A DNA stretch of 33,777 nt from Coemansia sp. RSA 1804. Lineage: Eukaryota > Kickxellomycota > Kickxellomycetes > Kickxellales > Kickxellaceae. Under the pieces are notes generated by a model. It did no database searches and was not told where the DNA came from. It saw nothing but the letters and a program-made list of their open reading frames with translations. The translations under genes were made by a program, and so were the position numbers. The stretch is from NCBI GenBank assembly GCA_027578815.1, contig JANBTH010000115.1, positions 1 through 33,777 of the forward strand, given 5' to 3'. Positions 26,185-33,777 of the stretch are shown here, one piece after another; within the stretch, counting starts at the first letter, position 1; each line of letters begins with the position of its first letter.

Positions 26185-28032
26185 CTACTTCATTTCAGAT
26201 CCAATGCTGCCTCCGGGGCACGCACACTCGTCGCCGTGCTTCTCCTTTAGAACCCGACGCAGTATCTTGCCAGACGCGCTCTTCGGAATGGCTTCCAGAA
26301 GAACATAGCCTCCACGCAGATGCTTGTAGTATGCGACCTGGCTGTTGGTCCACGCAACAACCTCCTCGGCAACATTCTCATTGCCATTGCCGCCATCTAT
26401 CTTCTCATCCGCACCCAAAGGAGAAGAAAGCACCATGAACGCCCTGGGCACTTCTGTCTGTCTGCGCGCATCGTACACGCCAACCACAGCGCAGTCGCGC
26501 ACGCTCGGATGCTGCTGCATGATTCCCTCCAGCTCCGCCGGCGCCACCTGGAACCCGTTGTACTTGATCAGCTCCTTCTTGCGGTCCGTCAGATACACGT
26601 GCTGCTGCTCATCAATGTACCCGATATCGCCGGTGTGGAAAAACCCATCGCAGTCAATACACTCACTGGTCTCTGTCTCCCGATTCAGGTATCCTGCCAT
26701 GACGTTTGGCCCGCGGAAACACAGCTCTCCTCTGCTGCCAGCATCTACCGCATTGCCTTCATCGTCAACAACCTTTGCATCGATGTTTGGCAGCAGCCGT
26801 CCTGACGATCCAGCCACCAGATCCTCGTATCTGTTAAGCGACACTGCTGGGCTTGTCTCCGTCAGTCCGTAGCCCTGGAACACGCGCACTCTGGGCAGCC
26901 GCTTCTCCACCGCTGCTATCGTGTCCTTGCACAACGGTGCTGCTCCAACAAGCACCGAGCGCAGGCTGTTGAGATCGTGCTTGTACAGCGCTTTCTCTGG
27001 CATCTTGGCCAGTCCGCTGACTATTGGCGGCACCAGGATTGCCTCCGTCACCCGGTATCTTTCAACCAGCTGCAGAAACCCCTGCATCTCGAACTTTGCC
27101 ATCACCACCGTTGTTATGCCTCTGCTGGGCGCCTGGAAGCACAGAAACAAGAGTCCAAAGCTGTGGTACATCGGGAGCACCGCCACCGTTGCTCCTCTCT
27201 TGCTGCTTTCTCTGATCTCCGCGCCCTTGGCGCTGTTGGCCATAGACGACAGCGATGTTGATGACGATGACGATGATGACGATGACGGATCTGGGCCATC
27301 GTATGTCTGCAGCATTGTCACCTGCAGAATGTTGGCTACTATGTTGCGGTGCGTGAGAACCACGCCCTTCGGATACCCCGTTGTTCCGCTCGAGTACGGG
27401 ATAATTGCCACGCTGTCAGGGTCGATCGTAGTTGCTGCTTGGTCCCAGGTATCGCCGCTGTTGCTGTTGCTGTTGCTACTATCCGCCTCTGTGCACAGAA
27501 CATCAAACACCGATGACTTGTTCCCAGTAACCTCGTCACCTTCTCTTTCGATAAACAGCGTTTTCCGAATCCTTGGCTCAACCTCCGCTACCGCCTTGCC
27601 AACTGCGTTCTTGATGCCAGTCGTGGTAATGATAAACTTGGAGTCAGAGTCCCTTAACTGGTACACCAGCTCACGCACCGTTCCCACTGGGTTTGCAAGC
27701 GTACACGACGCCCCTAGCATCAGCACTCCAAGCACCACCACCGTATAGTAGATTGAGTTGGGCAGGATAACCGCCACAACATCGCCTTTACGCACCCCGA
27801 CTTTGGTGTACAGTCCCGCTGCAAGCTGCCTGCTCAGCGTCTCCACCTGTCTTGCTGTTAGATACTCGTCTGCGCATGTCCCGCTTACAAACAGCGGTCG
27901 CGGGTTGCTCTCGTCAACAAGCTTTGGGTGTTTCCATAGACACTTGAAAAAGAACTCTGGAATACCGGTGTCTGGAATATCCACTTTGGGTAGCGTGGAT
28001 TTGGTAATGAAATGGTCGGCAGTAGTAGACAT
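26185..28032 (-). CDS. 4-coumarate-CoA-ligase-like acyl-CoA synthetase
   Basis: The 615-aa ANL-superfamily enzyme activates a carboxylic acid with ATP to an acyl-adenylate and transfers it to CoA. The motifs are complete: P-loop YSSGTTGYPKG (213-223), the H-x-F-G segment YHSFG (289-293), GYGLTE (387-392), TGD (467-469), hinge DRKKELIKYNGFQV (483-496) and the catalytic lysine in PKSASGKILRR near residue 590. It is longer than plant 4CL (about 540-570 aa) because of a Ser/Asp-rich insert (about 181-196), a polyserine insert (about 249-263) and a Gly/Asn insert near the C-terminus. Fungal 4CL-like enzymes often act on medium-chain or aromatic acids in peroxisomes, but the C-terminus (SEMK) is not a PTS1 signal. 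The substrate cannot be told from sequence. The ATG at 28030-28032 gives a normal N-terminus. Confidence 0.93.
   Translation of the reverse strand: MSTTADHFITKSTLPKVDIPDTGIPEFFFKCLWKHPKLVDESNPRPLFVSGTCADEYLTARQVETLSRQLAAGLYTKVGVRKGDVVAVILPNSIYYTVVVLGVLMLGASCTLANPVGTVRELVYQLRDSDSKFIITTTGIKNAVGKAVAEVEPRIRKTLFIEREGDEVTGNKSSVFDVLCTEADSSNSNSNSGDTWDQAATTIDPDSVAIIPYSSGTTGYPKGVVLTHRNIVANILQVTMLQTYDGPDPSSSSSSSSSTSLSSMANSAKGAEIRESSKRGATVAVLPMYHSFGLLFLCFQAPSRGITTVVMAKFEMQGFLQLVERYRVTEAILVPPIVSGLAKMPEKALYKHDLNSLRSVLVGAAPLCKDTIAAVEKRLPRVRVFQGYGLTETSPAVSLNRYEDLVAGSSGRLLPNIDAKVVDDEGNAVDAGSRGELCFRGPNVMAGYLNRETETSECIDCDGFFHTGDIGYIDEQQHVYLTDRKKELIKYNGFQVAPAELEGIMQQHPSVRDCAVVGVYDARRQTEVPRAFMVLSSPLGADEKIDGGNGNENVAEEVVAWTNSQVAYYKHLRGGYVLLEAIPKSASGKILRRVLKEKHGDECACPGGSIGSEMK
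27249..27290. repeat. GATGAC-type repeat in the acyl-CoA synthetase gene
   Basis: A degenerate GAT/GAC triplet tract is read on the minus strand as Ser codons. It produces the polyserine insert after the ATP-binding P-loop, outside the conserved motifs. Confidence 0.85.
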
Positions 28033-29341
28033 CGGATGAATAACCAGGTATCAGAGTTGGAAGAAAATAATATTAACCCTTTCTCTCATATGTTTTTTTT
28101 TACTCAAATACGAGAATAATCAAAAGTCTGTAATAATAAAATATCAGAATGGATGGTGACGGTGAATAAAAGCGAAGAAAGAAAAGAAAGAAAGGGATTG
28201 CATTATCCCACGTTTCTCTCAAATACCAATATTAACAAGCATAACAACAACAAGGCGCATATACTAAATGGACAGATGAATGAATAGACGAATAAATGAA
28301 TGGGTGAATAAAGAAACTCACACTCGGCTTTCGCTAAGCATACATGTTGATTTTTTTCTTTCTTTCTTTTCTTCGCTGCTTTACTTTCTGCTCCCTTTCT
28401 TGTTTTTATTTCAAAGAAAGCGTGTGTGGCGTTAATCAAAACCTCCATTTACAGCTCCCATGCATGCAAGCGCCACGCTTGTCAACATTTCCTAACAACA
28501 CATTCCATTGTATGCATCTACCAAGAAGATAGAAAACATGTTAACCTGCATATTCCTTTTTTCTTCCATGGCAACTCTTTTCATTGTTTTGACGTCTCTT
28601 GTCTAGCTAACAGATAAACATTATCAAAAGCGACCCCATTTAGATGTGATACATGTGAAAAGGTGTTTTACAGCTTTGCTTTCCTTTGTATTTTTTTGCT
28701 GCTAGCGCAAATAAGCAGATACAAAACCATGCCACATAGAGTGCTTGGCTGGTAAATGCATGTTTAAAAAATTGTGTGGTACGCATACGCTTTCTGCATG
28801 CTTTACAAGCTGTTGTTCTGAAGGACAAAGAAAAAAGATAACCAAATGCACAAATAAAACCAGAATGTAAAGTCCAATAATGAATGAATGGATAATAAAT
28901 TAAAATTTTTTAATCAGAACCCCCACCCTATCTATTCATTAAATAATTTATATTTTTATTCATTATTAGGCTTGAAATATGTTTCATTTACTCTTTATAA
29001 AACCCTAATCAGAAGACATATATTGCTTCCTAATACAGCGTAGAAATGGAAATAGAAATAGAAATAGAAATAGAAAAAAAGTAAAAAAAGAAAATAGAAA
29101 CAGAGAAGCCATGAACATATACATTTTGTTAGTAGGATAATTTAACGTTGCTTTTATACATATATATCTGAGAAATATAAAATAATATGTTTCACATTCC
29201 TCTTTTTTGGCTTTTTTCTCAAACCAGCAAATATAATTTTTTTAACACCAAACTCTATTCAAACTAATTAAAAGAGTTTTTACAATACATATTTAAAGCT
29301 AATTTACAAGAACTTGGATATATTTTAAAGAATCATTGGCA
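28033..29341. other. AT-rich intergenic region with simple repeats
   Basis: No gene is supported. It contains the acyl-CoA synthetase leader, a degenerate GAAT-type tract (about 28273-28315) and a GAAATA repeat (about 29047-29077). Short frames of 60-80 codons on both strands have no recognisable features. Confidence 0.5.
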
Positions 29342-29527
29342 ATGACAGAAGAATGCAGTCTTTGTAACGAAAGCTATCAATATGGTTATCCAGCAAAAGA
29401 AAAAACCAGACCACTCTCAAATGCGATAGCTAAATGTCATATTTGTAGAAAACCAAGCAAAATGACAATTGAAGATGAATATGACCAAAACCCCATACAA
29501 CTTAAAGCAACTTCCGTTGCACGCTAG
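29342..29527 (+). CDS. Small two-CxxC zinc-ribbon-like protein (61 aa)
   Basis: The product is 61 aa with CSLC at residues 5-8 and CHIC at about 32-35, a C-x2-C-x23-C-x2-C spacing typical of a zinc ribbon or treble-clef knuckle pair. The loop between them is rich in Tyr, Lys and Pro, and the C-terminus is polar. The frame extends two codons upstream without an ATG. It is AT-rich in codon use like the neighbouring F-box-like gene. Clear cysteine spacing is the main support. It could be a free-standing small zinc protein or the remnant of a larger one. I do not recognise the family. Confidence 0.5.
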   Translation: MTEECSLCNESYQYGYPAKEKTRPLSNAIAKCHICRKPSKMTIEDEYDQNPIQLKATSVAR

Positions 29528-29922
29528 CTTTGGGGTTTGTTATAAAAAGCATATATTACATATTGCAATAAACGATTGCTAAAAAACAAACAACAAATTT
29601 TCTTTAAAAACGCATGTGGTTTTCTGTGATAATACTTTGTTTATTCAAAAATAGCAAACCTACTAGTTAGCTTGTAATTTGAATAAATTATGGAATTCAA
29701 AAAAGAAAAGAAACATGCACTGTTCGTATCAATTTCCATCTATGTGAAGCTTTCAATTAATTAATTTCATTTTGGAAATACATGTGAATTGGATATCCCA
29801 AAATCTGCTTGTATAAACATGACCAGATGGATATCACCAAATTTCCATTTTCGCAGTTCTCAATCTTGCGTTTTTCTTTTTCTCAATTTTATATCTTTCA
29901 AATAAAATTGTTAACTACACAT
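29528..29922. other. AT-rich spacer upstream of the F-box-like gene
   Basis: I see no gene. The frame of the next gene is open back to 29809 but has no in-frame ATG before 29923, and the sequence is Phe/Ser-rich from T tracts, consistent with a 5' leader. Confidence 0.5.
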
Positions 29923-31625
29923 ATGCCTACACTATCAGCCTTTCAGAGCTTACCAATAGGTATTGCAGAGACAATCTCTAGCTACGTTATTTCTACAGCA
30001 GTAGCTGATGATTATAAGCAAAGGCAAAATGTAGAAATTAATGTGTGGTGTACGCTTTACAACGTTAGTTTATCTTGGCGCATACTGGCGCTAAAGTACT
30101 TTTTCAAAAGGGTAACCTTAAAAGTATCTGCAAATAAGAAGGTAGGGATACCTTGAATACTGCAATGTGCCAGAGCAGATAACTTACAATATGCAGCATT
30201 ACAACTATGTCAAAACAGTTGAAATAGAGTTTAAAAGCGTGCATTTACCAATAGCAACAACCATTTTAGATAAAGGGCTTGCTATATGGCCAGAAAACGT
30301 CTCTTCCATTGGCAACCTCATTAAATATTAATCTAGAATGGGACGAAAATGCAAAATTAAATGAGCAGCATTACATAGCCGTTGAGAATAAAGGGTTTGT
30401 CTGGCTGTCACAATGCATAACAAACTTAATGCCTAGACTACAGGGAATTACAATTAATGACAATACGTGTGCATATATGCTAAGTGATAGCTACGGATAT
30501 ACCAGCAAATGGAAGGCCGATAAGTTTTTACAGGCAGTTTTCTCAAAAACAAGAAAACTAGTAGTGACAGTAGGAGCAATCTATCCAACTGTTGGCAGCT
30601 CATTAGCATCAGGTCATTATACGGGGTTGACGCATCTATATTGTGAGTCTTGCGATAGGAACAAGTATGTAAATTGGCTATTAGAAAGATCTGCACCCAC
30701 CTTGGTGTCACTAAGGTTTATGGATGTATTTTCTTCGAACGCAGAGGCACTGGTATTCGATAGCAACAAAAAGCGATTAGTGTATCCAAGACTAAAAAAG
30801 CTAGAGTTTGCAAGCAACTTGTATACAGGACCATTTGACTGCTATGAAGTAGACAGAAAAGTGGCACCATTCCCAGTATTAAGACATCTTACATGGAAAT
30901 CAAGGAGTATATTTGATGATGACACATTGTTTAGGAAAAATAGCCAGTCCTTGGAATACTTGGATATTAAAACAGATAATTGGTATGCTAATATTTTACA
31001 AAGACAAATGTTGTATACAGGCATTGAATTCTCCAAATTATCAAGCATATCAATCTACAAAACAAGACACAGTTTCAATGGAGGAACTCTGCCAGTAGAC
31101 TCTGATGCAATTGCAACCCTTGCACAACATCTTATAGGGCCAGAAACAAAGCACATTTCTTTTAATTTAAGGAAACCCAAGGAAATAATGCAAATATTTT
31201 CTGCAAGCCCCTATCTAGCAAACATTAGAACGCTTTGTCTGCCCAGATTTAAAGGAACATTGGTTGACTTTCTTGGCATTATAAGACTTTTGCCTAACAT
31301 GGAAAAGTTTGCGTGTCATCCAGGAAGAATTGAATTAAAGTATAAAAAGAAAGCATGTATCTCAGAGTTTGTTGATGACTACTATAAGCAGCATTATCCG
31401 GTAAGCAATCGATTAAGACGCTGTGACGCTATGATATATGTTTCGGCATATGCTGAGGTTGCGGCAAACACAGCACTGGCTCTTGCCATTCTATGTCCTA
31501 GCTTTGGGTTGGCATGCATCCCACGCGAATATAAAAAAAACTACAAGGCCAATATTGAAAGGATTATTGAAGACGGTTTCTTTAGTGAGCACATGAGCAA
31601 GATACAAATGATTTTGAAATATTGA
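29923..31625 (+). pseudogene. F-box-like protein gene with apparent frameshifts
   Basis: Three overlapping frames read as one protein of about 565 residues. Frame 1 (29923-30141) starts with ATG and contains an F-box-like segment, LPIGIAETISSYV and later SLSWRILALKYFF. Frame 2 (about 30146-30335) continues YLEYCNVPEQITYN and on to NLIKY. Frame 3 (about 30337-31625) begins NLEWDENAK and runs to the stop. Each switch fits one extra base, near GGG at 30145-30147 and near TATTAAT at 30331-30337. The first switch could instead be a 55-bp intron (30142-30196, GTAGGG to ATGCAG, with TAACTTAC inside). The second has no workable splice sites. F-box proteins recruit substrates to SCF ubiquitin ligases, and large divergent families of this style occur in Kickxellomycotina. 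The long intact third frame suggests either a recent pseudogene or assembly errors. Confidence 0.6.
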
Positions 31626-31862
31626 ACGAGTTGGTGGATCGGTCCACTGCAGAATCAGATCACAGCATACAACCAGCGTAGAGCAAAGAGATCGAGAAGG
31701 CAGTCTAAAGGAAGGAGGGGAAATATCCATCATCAACCAACAAGCACATTGTGATGCACCTTTTTTGTTTTAGCTTTATTTCTTTTCTAAATTCCTTGAC
31801 TTTTCTATTAATTGAAGCAAATCACAACACACCTCTCCTTTTTTTTTTTTTTAAAAGAGAAC
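31626..31862. other. Spacer upstream of the WD40 gene
   Basis: The 237-bp gap between the F-box-like gene and the WD40 gene ends in a 14-16 bp T run followed by AAAAGAGAAC just before the ATG. No other feature is evident. Confidence 0.5.
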
Positions 31863-33777
31863 ATGTACAACAGCACAAGGTCATCACGACAGAGCCTGGG
31901 AAGCAACACACCTAATGGGTCGCGCAGACACAGCTTGCTATCGGCAGATGGAACACAACAGTTAGACGATGCATACAATCACAATTACGGGAATTCGTGG
32001 AGCGTGGGCGGCGGAGACAAGCAGCTCAGCCGGTGGCGACGCACATACATAGCCAGCGAGGTGGGGGACACGGACGGAGTGCAATCAACATCACTGGCGT
32101 TGCCAGATGAAACACGATTCACCACATGCATGGCAGTCAGCGAAGACCAGCCGCTGCTGGCAGTTGGGTCAGGAAGCTACGAAACAAACATGTTTTTCGT
32201 GCAGAGTCTGGAGGACCAGCTGGATGTGAAGGCGTCCTTTGCGTCCAAATTCCCAATCTACTCGCTTGGCTTTAAAACGAACCTGCTGATGGCGGGGACT
32301 GATCGCAACACAAGCGTTCTGTACAAGGTTGACAGGGCGCGGCTGCTTGGGTTTCCGCCGGAGAACGCAATTGATGACGGAGATGGCGCCGCCGCCGACG
32401 ATGGGCCGTTGGTCCGCTGCATAGGGACGTTTAAGAACAAAGCAGCAAAGAGCATCGACATTGCAGCGCCAGGAAACCACGTGCCGACCAGACGCGTATC
32501 GTGCGTGGAGTTTTCGCCAGCGTTTGGACAAGCGGCAGCAGCAGCAGCAGATGACGCGGCAAAACAAGGAGCCGGCGCGTCATCGTCGTGGCCGCCGCCG
32601 TCGGTTGGCGCCAACTCGGAGATGTTTCTGGCATGCGTGGGCGGCGTAGTGAATATCTGGGATGCATCGCAGAGCCAGCATGCGCTGCGGATGGAGAAGG
32701 TATCGAACCAGCCGCTGACGCGCGCAACGTGGAACCCGCAGTCGCCGGCGAATCTGATAGCAGCCAGCGGAGTGGACGGAGTCATCAATGTGCTTGATCT
32801 CCGGCGTCGCGGGCGGGCGGTAGCCTGGCGCACAGCGCTGGCAGCAGCTGGCACTGGAGCTGGCAGCGCTGGAGGCTACGACGATGGCTGGGCGATTGGC
32901 GACATTGCGTGGTCGCCGTTTGTGCCGTACTGGCTTGCCAGCGCCAGCGACAGCGGAGCAGTGCGAGTGTGGGACATGCGGTACGCAGCGTCTGACGGAG
33001 CGGCAGTTGCTACGCTGCAGCATCCGACCAACCACGGAGCGATCCGCAGCGTGGCGTGGAGCCCGGCGCATGTGGATATGCTGGCAACCGGCGCCAGCGA
33101 CCGGTCGTGGCGGCTGCATTCGCTGCGCTCGTCAGCGGCAGAAGGCGAACTATCTTCTGGCAGCGCAGCGGTTGTGGCAGAGCGGCGTGCGGCGGACGAC
33201 ATCGGATCGGTTGTTGCGGTGCGCGGCAAAGGAAGCACCTTCTACACGCTGAGCTCGTGCGGCGATCTGTATGCGCACCACGTGACGCCGAGCGCGCTCA
33301 GACACAGCGCTGCGCACCGGATGCCTGGCAGCGACGATGGCGATGGCAATGGCGATGATGCGGCTGCAGCGCAGCGTGTGGAGACAGCGGTGCACGCACG
33401 CGACTTCAAGGCAGCGTCGGAGGCCGTTCTGGAGGTTGTGCAGCGGCTCAAGTCCCAGAAGCTGGAAGCGGCAAACGCCAGCACGATAAAGGCGCTGTGC
33501 GAGCTGTTCAAGGCGAAGCCGCGACTCACGCACTCGTCGTGGGCGCTGCCGCCGGCGTCGGTTGCGCTGATGTCGTCGGGCAGCGCAATTGCAGACACGA
33601 TGGACAGCAGCAGCGCAGCGCCAGCCAGCGCTAGTGCTGGAGCAGCTAATTCTGCTGCTGCTGCCGCTGGCAACAACAATAGCAACAACAGCAGCAGCAA
33701 CAGCAACGGGATGTCGGATGCAGCGCACCAGGACTTTGCGAACGATCTGAGCTATCTTGGCTACGGCCTCCCGCCCG
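31863..33777 (+). CDS. WD40-repeat protein, 3' end outside the window
   Basis: The frame is open from the ATG at 31863 to the window end (638 codons, no stop), so the C-terminus is missing. Residues 1-50 are polar with Ser/Arg patches. WD40 repeats are visible at about 90-155, 253-275 (VVNIWDAS), 298-316 (GVINVLDLRR), 346-374 (IAWSPF ... VRVWDMR) and 394-422 (VAWSPA ... GASDRSWRLHSL). The blades are interrupted by Ala/Ser/Gly-rich inserts at about 215-250 and 325-340. A helical segment follows at about 512-556 (ARDFKAASEAVLEVVQRLK) and then an Ala/Ser/Asn-rich tail. WD40 propellers are scaffolds. The propeller-plus-helix layout recalls vesicle-trafficking and Sec31-like scaffolds, but no diagnostic motif lets me name the family. 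The codons are GC-rich and no intron is evident. Confidence 0.85.
   Translation, partial: MYNSTRSSRQSLGSNTPNGSRRHSLLSADGTQQLDDAYNHNYGNSWSVGGGDKQLSRWRRTYIASEVGDTDGVQSTSLALPDETRFTTCMAVSEDQPLLAVGSGSYETNMFFVQSLEDQLDVKASFASKFPIYSLGFKTNLLMAGTDRNTSVLYKVDRARLLGFPPENAIDDGDGAAADDGPLVRCIGTFKNKAAKSIDIAAPGNHVPTRRVSCVEFSPAFGQAAAAAADDAAKQGAGASSSWPPPSVGANSEMFLACVGGVVNIWDASQSQHALRMEKVSNQPLTRATWNPQSPANLIAASGVDGVINVLDLRRRGRAVAWRTALAAAGTGAGSAGGYDDGWAIGDIAWSPFVPYWLASASDSGAVRVWDMRYAASDGAAVATLQHPTNHGAIRSVAWSPAHVDMLATGASDRSWRLHSLRSSAAEGELSSGSAAVVAERRAADDIGSVVAVRGKGSTFYTLSSCGDLYAHHVTPSALRHSAAHRMPGSDDGDGNGDDAAAAQRVETAVHARDFKAASEAVLEVVQRLKSQKLEAANASTIKALCELFKAKPRLTHSSWALPPASVALMSSGSAIADTMDSSSAAPASASAGAANSAAAAAGNNNSNNSSSNSNGMSDAAHQDFANDLSYLGYGLPP

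Noticed and set aside
27976..28032. An N-terminal targeting peptide for the acyl-CoA synthetase
   Set aside because: The N-terminus is polar and acidic with no amphipathic basic helix or hydrophobic core, and the C-terminus lacks a PTS1 tripeptide.
5360..28032. A biosynthetic cluster formed by XDH and the acyl-CoA synthetase
   Set aside because: They are 16 kb apart with unrelated housekeeping genes between, and no core synthase, transporter or regulator is present.
30142..30196. A 55-bp intron explaining the first F-box frame change
   Set aside because: The splice signals are possible, but the sequence inside also reads as a continuous plausible protein segment (YLEYCNVPEQ), and the second frame change cannot be spliced. 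A frameshift explains both, so I kept the intron only as an alternative.
1..33777. tRNA, rRNA, snRNA genes or a CRISPR array
   Set aside because: Reading both strands I found no T-loop/acceptor pairing, no conserved rRNA or snRNA blocks and no regularly spaced repeats; a covariance-model scan could still find something I missed.

Overview
The window looks like nuclear DNA from an early-diverging fungus. Genes are compact and nearly intron-free. GC-rich housekeeping genes alternate with AT-rich blocks that hold short orphan genes and an F-box-like gene of a type often expanded in Kickxellomycotina (Zoopagomycota). The lineage is an inference from gene style and protein resemblance; no rRNA or marker gene is present to settle it.

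GC-rich genes, left to right: a helical protein of unknown function (minus, 3858-5150); xanthine dehydrogenase (minus, 5360-9781); a CLPTM1/CLPTM1L-family multispanning ER protein (plus, 16460-18439); a nucleolin/Nsr1/Gar2-type protein with a 36-nt first exon and a GC-AG intron (plus, 22983-24215); a Cdc1/Ted1-type metallophosphoesterase (minus, 24360-25697); a 4-coumarate-CoA-ligase-like acyl-CoA synthetase (minus, 26185-28032); and a WD40 protein that runs off the right edge (plus, 31863 onward). Two short genes encode single C2HC zinc-finger proteins (3499-3663 and 19525-19905). Together the larger genes cover purine catabolism, ribosome biogenesis, ER/GPI-anchor lipid biology and carboxylic-acid activation. 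They look like ordinary chromosome neighbours, not an operon or a biosynthetic cluster.

The AT-rich blocks (about 10.7-16.4 kb, 20.0-22.4 kb and 28.1-31.6 kb) differ in composition and content. The first two carry small ORFs of 60-89 codons, all on the minus strand; five of them have a TATA-like box 80-130 bp upstream. Two pairs (11837-12073 with 12883-13125, and 20374-20592 with 21397-21579) are old tandem duplications. Their promoters and 3' flanks are still recognisably alike while the encoded proteins have diverged strongly. In the second pair a 37-nt 3' block is 35/37 identical, and one copy appears to have changed its C-terminus by a frameshift. This cluster of fast-diverging orphan microgenes is the most novel content here. 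A 416-bp segment with 15-bp inverted ends (14201-14616) may be a MITE-like element. The third AT-rich block holds a two-CxxC mini-protein and an F-box-like gene broken by apparent +1 shifts.

No tRNA, rRNA, CRISPR array or intact transposase was seen. The long unassigned stretches at 1-3498, 13126-15100, 15296-16459 and 28033-29341 hold mostly AT-rich, low-complexity sequence.
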